Of a stretch of DNA of 25,732 bases, positions 18,901 through 25,080 are shown piece after piece. The stretch lies in contig JAUCBJ010008540.1 in NCBI GenBank assembly GCA_032718475.1, positions 1 through 25,732 of the forward strand, read 5' to 3'. Each line of letters opens with the position of its first letter. The first letter of the stretch is position 1. The notes beneath the pieces were generated by a model. That model did not search any database. It had not been told where the DNA came from and saw only the letters and a program-made list of their open reading frames with translations. The position numbers were made by a program, and so were the translations under genes. The stretch is from Nemertoderma westbladi. Lineage: Eukaryota > Xenacoelomorpha > Nemertodermatida > Nemertodermatidae.

Positions 18901-21900
18901 CCTACCTTCGGGTAGAAGATATGAGTAGCGCCCACCCCTACCTTCGGATGGCAGATAGGAGTAGCGCCCACCCCTAACTTCGGGTAGCAGTTAGGAGTAG
19001 CGCCCAGCCCTACCTTCGGGTAGCAGATATATGAGTAGCGCCCACCCCTACCTTCGGGTAGAAGATATGAGTAGCGCCCACCCCTACCTTCGGATGGCAG
19101 ATAGGAGTAGCGCCCACCCCTACCTTCGGGTAGCAGATATGAGTAGCGCCCACCCCTACCTTCGGGTAGCAGATAGGAGTAGCGCCCACCCCTACCTTCG
19201 GGTAGCAAGTATGAGTAGCGCCCACCCCTACCTTCGGGTAGCAGATAGGAGTAGCGCCCACCCCTACCTTCGGGTAGCAGATAGGAGTAGCGCCCACCCC
19301 TACCTTAGGGTAGCAGATAGGAGTAGCGCCCACCCCTACCTTCGGGTAGCAGATAGGAGTAGCGCCCACCCCTACCTTCCGGTAACAGATATGAGTAGCG
19401 CCCATCCCTACCTTAGGGTAGCAGATAGGAGTAGCGCCCACCCCTACCTTTGGGTAGCAGATAGGAGTAGCGCCCACCCCTACCTTCGGGTAGCAGATAG
19501 GAGTAGCGTCCACCCAAAACTTCGGGTAGCAGATAGGAGTAGCGCCCACCCCTACCTTCGGGTAGCAGATAGGAGTAGCGCCCACCCAAAACTTCGGGTA
19601 GCAGATAGGAGTAGCGCCCACCCCTACCTTCGGGTAGCAGATAGGAGAAGCGCCCACCCCTACCTTCGGGTAGCAGATAGGAGTAGCGCCCACCCGTACC
19701 CTCGGGTAGCAGATATGAGTAGCGCCCACCCTTACCTTCGGGTAGCAGATAGGAGTAGCGCCCACCCCTACCTTCGGGTAGCAGATAGGAGTAGCGCCCA
19801 CCCCTACCTTCGGGTAGCAGATAGGAGTAGCGCCCACCCCTACCTTCGGGTAGCAGATATGAGTAGCGCCCACCCCTACATTCGGGTAGCAGCTAACGAA
19901 AGAAGAACCTTCGGGTCGCCTCCGGCCTCGGCCGACTGTTTGATTTGCTTTGATAATAAATCATGCTCTGGTCTATATGTAGGAGTAAGTTATGATAAAT
20001 AATTCTGTATGCGTATCCAAAAAATATGTACGCCCAGACTGTATCAGCACTGTGTTTTTGCCCCCCCCCCCCCCCCCCACTCCATTTTAGCTTAAATCAA
20101 CCTGGTGTGCGATAAAAATTAAAGAATTGAGTTAAAACGTATTGTAGATTATTGATTAAACTTCACTTTTATTTATTAAATTTCCTTAATTTATTATTAT
20201 GTTATTTTTTACGGGTGCGTCTCATGTGGGACATTTGAATAACAAAATTCTTTGTGACAGTATTATACTGACATATTGACAGTAATATCTATATATTGAC
20301 ATATTCCCTCACGTCTCCGGATATTAGCACGTCTTCTTGTTCAACATCGAACATTTGATGGGGAGAGCAATTATGATAGTCAGCAAGAGAGGTGAAACAG
20401 CTTCTGCGTTCTTTGAAGTTTCGCACTGTGCTCTTAAATAGCGCTCCAGCGAGGTAGTAGATTGTGTTGGCATCGGCAGATGTTATGCGTGGTGGATAAA
20501 TGTGGTTGATTAATAAATCTCTTCTGCCATGTTATTCGGTGTTTGCGTGTTGTCTGTTGTTTTACATTGTGTAGTTGAGCTCAAGATTTGTTAACTAGCT
20601 AGTACTAAAATCCACACTCACCACTTTACTTCAGCAATACATGTTATGTTGTCAATTTATATTATTTTAATACTCATCAAATGTCTTAATAATGCAGGCC
20701 TACAAAAATTTTGAAATTCATTTATGACCTATATAATAAACACTAAAAACGTGTAGGCCTATATCATGTTCACAATTATTACTATTGGCAGTAATTAATA
20801 AGTAGGCTTCAACTGGTATTTTAATTTTGCCTATAGCTACCTAGTTTCCAGTCCTGGTATAAATAACATTATAGAAGTCCATGCTCGAAAGCACCTAAGC
20901 ACTAAGTACTGAAGTATTGCTGTACTGTATGTGCTGTCATGTAACTGTACGTAGTATAGCCTATTATCTTGCTATCTGACTCTCTTGCAATCTGACTCAC
21001 TGACTATAGACTCATGCTATCTGACTATAATGTACTAACTGTAATTGACATTTTATAAAAAAATTGTTGAAACAATTTCACATTTCAATCGGCTATTTTT
21101 TTCGCCGTAAAAAAAGATAAATATAAATACAGTAGGGGTACCGTACATGAAATTATTTTTTCTCTCCAAAGAAATTAGTTACCATTTCCTCATAAGTTGT
21201 GAGAGTACAGTAAGTAGTTACCATTTCCCTACAAGTTTTTAGTTAATCAGGATAAAAGTACCCATTTAATATAATAAAATTTATTATTTTACAAAATAAA
21301 CCAATTCTGCATTTTTATTTTTGCAGGAATGATTTTGGCATGTGCAATATTATTATAGAAGGATGTTCAATAGGAGATTCAGGCATTTATGAGGCCACCG
21401 CTTCAAATTCGGCTGGAAGGGTTTCTTCTAGATGTCGTCTTACAATTAGTAGTAAGTATCCAACAAATATATTCCAAGTGTTCATGTTGGTATAATATTG
21501 AACCGTTTTAAAAATTATTTTTTAACGCTACATTATTTATTTTATATATTTAAAATATTTTGAATTATATACCATATATATACTATTTGTATTTTGTAGT
21601 TTCAAACGCACCATCACCCCCACCAGCTCTTCCTCATAAAGCAAAGAAGCGAACCTCATTCGCTGAACCTATGGTTACAGTTGCCGACCAAGTTGTGGAT
21701 GACCCCAAGCTGGCTCCGGTATTTGCAGACCACCTCGCCGACGGGACCGTGGTTGAAGGGCAATCTACGTCACTCTTCTGTACTGTAGTCGGTTAGTAGA
21801 AATCTTGAAAATTATTTCGTCATAAATTCTTCGCGAAAAGCTAATGAATAGGTCCTACTTTATCGCCCTATGATAATATAATTTTTTGTTTGTGTTATCT

Positions 21901-22648
21901 TTATAAATTGGTTGTTTTTTCCCATACAGTACTGTATATACTGTACATGTAATATTTGTTTACTTGTGTATTACAGGTCACCCAACCCCGAATATGCAGT
22001 GGTTGTTTAACGGCCAGCCGCTTTTGGAACAGAAAGGTGTTGCAGTTAGTTTCGATGGCATTGTCGCAAAGTTGGATATATTGGAATGCGTTATTGATGA
22101 CGAAGGAGAATACAGCTGCATAGCAACCAATAGCGAGGGAGAGGCCGTTACTTCGGCTGCCTTGTTTGTTGATGGTGAGTTGCTAACATTTATGGGTAAT
22201 ATCATCTGTCCATCCATGAATTGGAAATTCCAAAAGGTTTGGAGAAACTGAACTGGCCGTGTACGTGCACGGCGTAGGTATGAGACTACAGTAGGCCCTA
22301 TCTACATATCTGCTAAGTTTCAGTTAATAAGAACGAAATGGGAGAAGGTTTACAATTTCAGATGTTTCACCGTCTATCGGCAGGCTGGAGAACTGCAGTC
22401 CGATCACCCCTTGCATTGCACCGGTGTACGATACAATGTAACAGGCCAAACACGAATAAATAAAATGTAGTTTATTATTTGTAAAGTAGAGGAATATAAA
22501 ATATAAACGGATAATTGAAATCCGCCTCAAAATAGAAAAACATTTTTGTTTCTCAGAATCCAACGATGTTGAAGCTTTGAAAGGAGGCGAAGCAACAATC
22601 GAAGGTGAACCAAAGGCCCCCAGATTCAGTAAAGAACTCGATGATTTG
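6674..22648 (+). CDS. Obscurin/UNC-89-like giant I-set Ig protein (internal exons A-H)
   Basis: Eight exons with conserved splice sites join in frame: 6674-6921, 7489-7661, 7777-7927, 12428-12607, 21327-21451, 21600-21791, 21977-22174 and 22557-22648. The first ~15 residues (AWVKKIKEISSAMG) look like the closing helix of a PH domain. Ig1 runs from APRFLRRPQKEL to SRVVIR. A linker (ELTAEQRADRVKYGYSAF onward) follows, then Ig2 (EPQFNVKLKDKEAEMG to CRLTIS), a Pro-rich linker (APSPPPALPHKAKKRTSF), Ig3 (APVFADHLADG to AALFVD) and the start of Ig4 (APRFSKELDDL). PH followed by serial I-set domains is the order in UNC-89/obscurin, scaffolds of the muscle M-band. Alternatives are Trio/Kalirin- or SPEG-like proteins. 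Ig1 lacks the B-strand Cys (LEAKIG) and Ig2 lacks the F-strand Cys (YEATASN). Both gene ends are outside the recognised exons. No upstream PH or RhoGEF exon was found in the window. Confidence 0.82.
6922..7343. repeat. 20-bp minisatellite starting at a splice donor
   Basis: About 20 units of TAAGTATCGGTACCGGTATC, later AAAGTATCGG..., with some units longer or shorter by 6 bp. The first unit overlaps the exon A donor GTAAGTATCGG, so the array begins exactly at the exon border. The unit includes the palindrome CGGTACCG. A 142-codon frame through it (YRYQSIGTGIKVSVP repeats) is an artefact of the repeat. Confidence 0.95.
7489..7661 (+). CDS. Ig gene exon B (second half of Ig1)
   Basis: Acceptor TTTTATCCATGCAG, donor GTTAGT. 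It completes the conserved Trp, then gives RFEGRELRQSLKHR, VYGLTITECDLTDQGEYLCH and AVNSYGDRSATSRVVIR, the D-x-G-x-Y-x-C signature of an I-set domain. Ends in phase 1. Confidence 0.9.
7777..7927 (+). CDS. Ig gene exon C (linker)
   Basis: Acceptor TTTATTTGTTTCTAG, donor GTAAGTAT. It encodes a 50-residue linker (RVKYGYSAFYRGFHGGEDVA and then HISSETPAPSYESTAPTTPT), rich in Ser, Thr and Pro at the end. The last 15 nt of this exon plus the donor form the unit of the following 23-bp array. Reading past the donor gives GTG TAA, so use of any later donor would add an early stop. Confidence 0.87.
7913..9490. repeat. 23-bp minisatellite of exon end plus splice donor, left part
   Basis: About 68 units by length. 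Each unit is exonic ACCACTCCCACAGT joined to the donor GTAAGTATA; CCCGCAG and CCCACAG variants often alternate to give a 46-bp higher-order unit. A minority carry GTTTAAGTAT, which removes the GT donor. All minus-strand frames stay open (VVILTLREWLYLHCGSGY type peptides), but this is a property of the unit. Confidence 0.97.
9491..11143 (-). mobile_element. RTE-like non-LTR retrotransposon, 5' truncated
   Basis: A minus-strand LINE has been inserted into the 23-bp minisatellite. Its 3' end is the short TAG repeat AGTAGTAGTAG (9491-9501 on plus), a typical simple-repeat LINE tail. Its 5' end at 11143 cuts into the frame before the RT domain. The flanks are CCGC at 9487-9490 and 11144-11147, a possible 4-bp target duplication, though the repeat background makes this ambiguous. 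The endonuclease part is missing, so this copy should not move on its own. Confidence 0.88.
9499..11143 (-). CDS. LINE reverse transcriptase (partial ORF2-type protein)
   Basis: About 547 codons without a stop, ending in TAG at 9499-9501; no start because of 5' truncation. RT blocks in order are NKASGLDEIPAEVW (66-79), LPKKGDLGIPTNYRGICLL (113-131), SQNGFRPSRST (157-167), motif A FVDFKKAFD (192-200), motif B GVLQGD (250-255), motif C FADD (301-304, catalytic Asp pair) and YLGSWI (365-370). The C-terminus has HCWRSKDEVIPDLLLWQPTH and RGRPAITYIDQLERD, seen in RTE-like elements. It would copy element RNA at a nicked target. The intact frame suggests a young insertion. The open frame continues into the antisense minisatellite upstream, but that is not part of the element. 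Confidence 0.88.
11144..12379. repeat. 23-bp minisatellite, right part
   Basis: Continuation of the array on the other side of the LINE, about 53 units by length. It is interrupted at 11857-11913 by a MITE fragment. From about 12000 it becomes more diverse (GTAAGTTTAACC variants), then ends at GTAAGTATAACTTG, 48 bp before the exon D acceptor. Confidence 0.96.
11857..11913 (-). repeat. MITE-family terminal fragment inside the minisatellite
   Basis: AATAAAAATTAATCCCTCTC and GACGCAAATAACAGCTGATT match the end region of the element at 13669-13912 (reverse strand, about 13845-13895). Both sides are minisatellite units. Only about 57 bp remain. Confidence 0.7.
12428..12607 (+). CDS. Ig gene exon D (first part of Ig2)
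   Basis: Acceptor TTTTTATTGTTCCTAG, donor GTGAGT. It encodes EPQFNVKLKDKEAEMGDKVR, LSCSVTGTPEPVVEW and TRDGKVLVDRQGCSIR, with the B-strand Cys and core Trp in place. Phase 2 at both ends. Confidence 0.9.
12781..12896. repeat. 20-bp tandem repeat
   Basis: Four copies of ATAACATAGCTCATTAAGAC (first copy diverged) at 12781-12860, followed by a degenerate copy to 12896. Confidence 0.85.
12897..13464. other. Intron D-E, first part, nothing recognised
   Basis: AT-rich intronic DNA with no coding or RNA signal that could be supported. Confidence 0.5.
13465..13480. repeat. Poly-C tract (16 C)
   Basis: Homopolymer run in the intron. It is not inside a recognisable MITE end, although an intact copy starts 190 bp downstream. 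Confidence 0.85.
13669..13912 (+). mobile_element. MITE-like element, near-complete copy 2
   Basis: About 244 bp. The left end AGACAGGCGGGGAAACTGG plus ACGCAA and the right end (complement of AGATAAGGGGGGAAACTGG plus ACGTAA) form a terminal inverted repeat of about 25 bp with few mismatches. The interior holds GGAGCAGGTTACAGTGGCAC and ACCAAAACAATAAAC, shared by all copies. Non-coding. No clear target duplication. Confidence 0.75.
13913..14160. repeat. Fold-back inverted repeat, about 110-bp arms
   Basis: Left arm 13913-14032 pairs with right arm 14045-14160. The best segment is CTATTTAATAAATACA-C/T-CATATTCTGG with AACATTTT, near-perfect over about 37 bp. It directly abuts the MITE at 13669-13912. 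It may be a separate fold-back element. Confidence 0.7.
14166..14904. other. Intron D-E, nothing recognised
   Basis: AT-rich DNA without supportable features. One TACCGGTA word occurs at about 14819. Confidence 0.45.
14905..15126 (+). mobile_element. MITE-like element, near-complete copy 3
   Basis: Ends AGACAGGAGGGATTACTGAC plus GCAAAT on the left and the complement of CAGATAGTCGGATTTCTTGA plus CGCAAT on the right. The interior GGAGCAGGTTACAGTGGCAT is shared with copy 2 in the same orientation. More diverged than the other two copies. Confidence 0.68.
15214..15275. repeat. Poly-G tract (poly-C in synaptogyrin mRNA sense)
   Basis: About 62 bp almost entirely G, broken by a few T, C and A. 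It ends one base before the synaptogyrin stop codon, so in the transcript sense a long C run starts immediately after TGA. Confidence 0.95.
15277..15999 (-). CDS. Synaptogyrin (intronless, nested in Ig gene intron)
   Basis: A 240-residue tetraspan MARVEL-domain protein of synaptic and other small vesicles, thought to act in vesicle membrane formation and exocytosis. After an N-terminal region (FDVSTYLKKPEV) four membrane segments lie at about residues 38-60, 83-103, 114-137 and 157-181. The first lumenal loop has two Cys (71, 80) in CGYNGNANTCNLG. Family blocks are VDIGFSGFWSFMWFVAFC, ADQWRK and AIAFAFFSVFTWVALTVLA. The C-terminal tail (182-240) is cytosolic and rich in Pro, Gly, Gln and Tyr, as in other synaptogyrins. 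The ATG at 15997-15999 is the start: an in-frame TAG lies two codons upstream, though a second ATG follows directly. There is no intron, unlike the usual spliced synaptogyrin genes. The gene lies antisense within the 12608-21326 intron. Retrocopy origin is possible but no poly-A trace remains. Confidence 0.92.
   Translation of the reverse strand: MMRSDGTPYGDGSIFSGNRSNSPMATNSFDVSTYLKKPEVILRIISLLFSIVVFGCISAGAWVTFPTGSSCGYNGNANTCNLGVGVGVIAFLGLIAMLISDALFDTLTNLQWRQYILIVDIGFSGFWSFMWFVAFCSMADQWRKTTIIAGGVLVNDVQAAIAFAFFSVFTWVALTVLAVLRYRQCSRHMFAPAGAGGYDAPGQDDDVAPYAGQPGTDSYQTPPFQADPTQSPPEYQRPTY
16000..17703. other. Intron D-E, upstream of synaptogyrin; palindrome-word-rich
   Basis: Contains the presumed synaptogyrin promoter, but no TATA box or core element is clear. 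It is dense in short self-complementary words: TAGGCCTA at 16018, 16919, 17127, 17314, 17342 and 17464, and TACCGGTA at about 16146, 16913, 17141 and 17606. A short motif is duplicated at about 16374-16420 and 16517-16565 (ATGCGAGCGTAGCGAGCAAG versus TTGCGAGGGTGGCGAACAAT). Another, CAGGATC-CTCAATGCGCGCC, is repeated at about 16630 and 16680. No coding region was recognised. Confidence 0.5.
17704..17783 (+). repeat. Dispersed repeat, copy in plus orientation
   Basis: Shares ATTTATACCAGGACTGGAAA, ATGGACTTCTA and ATACCAGTTGA with the reverse complement of 20800-20888. The two copies are inverted about 3 kb apart. Confidence 0.75.
17947..17963. repeat. TAA microsatellite
   Basis: Short run of AAT/TAA triplets (five to six copies). 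Confidence 0.8.
18223..19893. repeat. 36-bp minisatellite encoding a UUCG hairpin
   Basis: About 46 units of 36 bp. The core CTACCTTCGGGTAG is a 5-bp stem closed by a C(UUCG)G tetraloop in plus-strand RNA, and is followed by CAGATAGGAGTAGCGCCCAC. The 5' third has variants CCTATC and CCATAGC, the middle has CCTAAC, and the 3' half is mostly CCTACC. Because 36 is a multiple of three and units lack stops, long periodic frames appear on both strands (VADRSSAHPYLR and VGVGATPICYPK, 12-residue periods). These look like artefacts. The array sits in intron D-E. Confidence 0.96.
19894..20799. other. Intron D-E, no gene recognised
   Basis: Includes an 18-C run at 20061-20078. The stretch 20220-20600 has, on the minus strand, a GCTATTTAAGAGC segment that resembles an LTR-type TATA region, but no paired terminal repeats or flanking coding domains were found, so a solo LTR is only a guess. 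Confidence 0.35.
20061..20078. repeat. Poly-C tract (18 C)
   Basis: Homopolymer run in intron D-E, not associated with a recognised element. Confidence 0.85.
20800..20888 (-). repeat. Dispersed repeat, copy in minus orientation
   Basis: The reverse complement matches 17704-17783, including TTTATACCAGGACTGGAAAC. It has a small extra segment in the middle. Confidence 0.75.
20889..21326. other. Intron D-E, last part
   Basis: AT-rich with CTGACT/TGTACTGTA-like short repeats (20930-21040). The acceptor ATTTTTATTTTTGCAG lies at the end. No gene seen. Confidence 0.5.
21327..21451 (+). CDS. Ig gene exon E (second part of Ig2)
   Basis: Acceptor ATTTTTGCAG, donor GTAAGTATCC. It encodes NDFGMCNIIIEGCSIGDSG, IYEATASNSAGRVSSR and CRLTIS. 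The residue normally Cys in the F strand is Ala (YEATASN), so Ig2 cannot form the canonical disulfide. Ends in phase 1. Confidence 0.88.
21600..21791 (+). CDS. Ig gene exon F (Pro-rich linker and start of Ig3)
   Basis: Acceptor TTGTATTTTGTAG, donor GTTAGT. It encodes SNAPSPPPALPHKAKKRTSF, then EPMVTVADQVVDDPKLAPVF and ADHLADGTVVEGQSTSLFCT, with the B-strand Cys present. The Pro-rich, basic linker could bind SH3-type partners, but this is inference. Phase 1 at both ends. Confidence 0.88.
21977..22174 (+). CDS. Ig gene exon G (rest of Ig3)
   Basis: Acceptor TTGTGTATTACAG, donor GTGAGT. It encodes HPTPNMQWLFNGQPLLEQKG, IVAKLDILECVIDDEGEYSC and IATNSEGEAVTSAALFVD. Core Trp and F-strand Cys are present, so Ig3 is a complete canonical I-set domain. 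Phase 1 at both ends. Confidence 0.92.
22557..22648 (+). CDS. Ig gene exon H (linker and start of Ig4)
   Basis: Acceptor TTTTTGTTTCTCAG. It encodes ESNDVEALKGGEATIEGEPK and APRFSKELDDL, the usual A-strand entry of an I-set domain. The donor is probably GTTAGA at 22649 (phase 0), because the frame stops soon after. The next exon was not found in the window. Confidence 0.75.
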
Positions 22649-23231
22649 GTTAGATATTATCATAATTAATATATTTTATTTTAATTATTGAATTAGTGGC
22701 AAAAGTTATTTTCTCCTCACCACTCCAATGGTGCTCTGAAACCAGATTAAATGGAATAATACAAAGAATAACTCGACTATCTGTTATTTTCATAGTTTTT
22801 ACAGAAATTAAGAATTTCAATTATAACTATTTACATACTTGTGTGTAAAGTAGCACTTTACAGTGTGATGATCCGAGTGGCTTTGTTACACGAACGAACG
22901 TTAGTGAGTGAGTGAAAATAAATCCACGAGGATCAGAACACTGTAAAGTACTTTGCAACAAGTATGTATGTAGTTTTATTCCAAAATTTTAACATTACGA
23001 AATGATTGTACATATACATTATAAGTGATAGAAACTGCACAAATTATATTAGTTGCTGTTTAAATAAATGTAAAAATGACAAATTATTTTATAAAAAAGT
23101 TAGCTTATATTTATGGTGACGTTTGGAGCCATGTTATAATAATATAGCTAGGCCCTACTGGTTATTAATAGCTATACCCCGCCTACCGGTAGGTAATACA
23201 GTAGGCTTATCTGTCTATCAGGCAAATACCA
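22649..23231. other. Intron or downstream DNA, no exon found
   Basis: AT-rich sequence apart from the inverted repeat at 22831-22971. One TACCGGTA word is at about 23184. No further Ig exon is recognised. Confidence 0.45.
22831..22971. repeat. Inverted repeat, about 48-bp arms
   Basis: Left arm 22831-22880 (ACATACTTGTGTGTAAAGTA and CACTTTACAGTGT) is complementary, with a few mismatches, to 22923-22971. A 42-bp loop lies between. It could be a small fold-back element. Confidence 0.7.
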
Positions 23232-23243
23232 CCTATTGTTTAC

Positions 23244-24119
23244 TACAGTACTACTACTAGGATCGGCATGCTGCATTGCAGCTGCATTTTTAAGAATGCT
23301 GTGCCGGCTTGTCGACAAAATTGCGCCGCCACAACTCCCTATCACCCATGACAATTGCTAGATCATCCGCATCTTCAAGCCAGTGTCCTTCAAGATGCGT
23401 TTCAAGAAAGTCATGGGCTGTCCACCATGCTTATTCACTGGCTGCCAAAGTACAAGATTATGCACTGACTGGTCCTCACGGCGAAAGCAATGTCCTGCAA
23501 AGCGGAGGCGATTTTGTTCTAGTGTCAAGCTTGGGGGAACGAATGAGACACCTCCAATGTTATATAGTGTCTGGTTGGAGATGTGTGCATTGTACTTGAC
23601 ACAATGAACCCGGCGTAGCATTCTTGCGAATGTGCCATCCAGAGATTTGGTGTCCTCAGCAGTTAGCGCCCAGTATGGACTCCCATAGGGGAGTACTGGA
23701 ACTACTGCTGCTCTAAATAATCGGACCTTAAGTTTCCGATTAATTCTCGGTGACTTCCAAATCCTGGAAAGCCTATTCAAGGCTGCCCATGCCTTTCCCT
23801 TACGTATTCGAAGGTCCTCCACCTGACTTCCGGATCCATGATCCCAGGTAACAGAAGTCGTCCACATGCTCAAGCATACCATTATTTGACCTTATGCTCA
23901 TCCGATCAGAGACTTGTTGAGGACTTTCAAAGTTAACTGTCAAAATTTTGGTTTTTCTGGAGTTAATAAAAAGACCAACACTAGAAGCAGCCTGTTCTAA
24001 TGAGCTGAGGAGCAGTTGGGCTCCCTCTAGTGATTCTGAGTGTACTCCTAAGTCATCAGCAAAGTCTAGATCAGTTAGGTACTTGGCAGGATTTCCTCGA
24101 TTTCTGGAGCCAGTAGGAT
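23244..24119 (-). mobile_element. RTE-like LINE, 5' truncated, with 12-bp target duplication
   Basis: An 876-bp minus-strand element related to that at 9491-11143. It is flanked by the exact 12-bp duplication CCTATTGTTTAC at 23232-23243 and 24120-24131. The 3' tail is again TAG-rich (plus strand TACAGTACTACTACTAG). The remaining coding region starts just before RT motif C (LDFADD) and continues through SLEGAQLLLSSLEQAASSVG, then RIRKGKAWAALNRLSRIWKS and RLRFAGHCFRREDQSVHNLV to a stop at 23358. A frame change near 23830, in the segment matching YLGSWI, splits the coding region in two, so it is a pseudogene. RT motifs A and B are missing. Confidence 0.88.
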
Positions 24120-24131
24120 CCTATTGTTTAC

Positions 24132-24453
24132 GTGGTAACCAATGATGGCGTTAAGTAATGTCCAATAAGGGGACATTACTTAACTACTAACACCAAATAC
24201 AATACTAAATGTACAGGCCAATACAATGCTGTAATGTCCTCAAAAGTTGTAAAGTGCTAAATAACAACTCGCTGTAATACTAACGGCATTGAGTAATGTT
24301 ACAATTTTAGAATAAAAATCCTTATCAAATTAGAGAAATCTCTCCCGTACGAAAAAAAATTCAACTTTCTAAATTTAATAAATCTCAGGCACTTCTTAAC
24401 AAATTTAGATTCCTTGCAGTGTTACACTCGAAATTACAATTTGTATCCAATTA
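24132..24453. other. No feature recognised
   Basis: AT-rich DNA to the right of the LINE. No coding or RNA signal. Confidence 0.45.
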
Positions 24454-24675
24454 AAAAATATCGAGAGTAAAAATATCGAGAGTAAAAATATCGAGTGTTG
24501 AAAAATATCGAGAGTAAAAATATCGAGTGTAAAAATATCGAGTGTTGAAAAATATCGAGAGTAAAAATATCGAGTGTTGAAAATATCGAGAGTAAAAATA
24601 TTGAGTGTTGAAAAATATCAAGTGTTGAAAAATATCGAGAGTAAAAATATCGATAGTAAAAATATCGATAGTAAC
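24454..24675 (+). repeat. AATATCGAGAGT/AATATCGAGTGTT minisatellite, left inverted copy
   Basis: About 222 bp of alternating AAAAATATCGAGAGT and AAAAATATCGAGTGTTG half-units. It is the reverse complement of the array at 25081-25732. Confidence 0.93.
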
Positions 24676-24713
24676 AATTTTTTTTAATAAGCTTTGTATG
24701 ATAATTTTTTTCC

Positions 24714-24950
24714 TAAAAATGTTCTAGTACAAAAAAAGTGTTCTAGAACAAAAATATTTATCAAAATTGGTAGCTTACACGTGTTATACATATAACATTT
24801 ATAAAAAGAAGTAGAAAATACTAGATATTTTAAAAAATTAAAAATGTGATCTAGAACTAAAAAATGTGTTCTAGAACATAAATATTTATCAAAATTTATA
24901 GCTAGCACTTCTATAATATTTAAAAAAAATAGCAAAAACTAGCTAGTACT
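24714..24950. repeat. Imperfect tandem duplication, about 124 bp
   Basis: Copy 1 (24714-24837) and copy 2 (24838-24950) share GTGTTCTAGAACA followed by AATATTTATCAAAATT and TAGC. It lies between the two inverted arrays. Confidence 0.75.
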
Positions 24951-25080
24951 GTATAATAAATCTGGTAAATGGGTACCCAAGGTGTATTACATAATGCCAT
25001 TCACTTGCACTTGCACTATTGTCACCCATGCACTGCAATATTGTTCCATAATTCTAAATAAAATTCTCAAGCAAAATGCT

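Noticed and set aside
18143-20002. Periodic 12-residue repeat proteins on both strands
   Set aside because: The 36-bp unit is a multiple of three without stops, which gives open frames on both strands. They lie in an intron and have no other coding evidence.
20220-20620. Solo LTR of a retrovirus-like element
   Set aside because: Only a TATA-like segment is suggestive. No terminal repeats, duplication or coding domains could be found.
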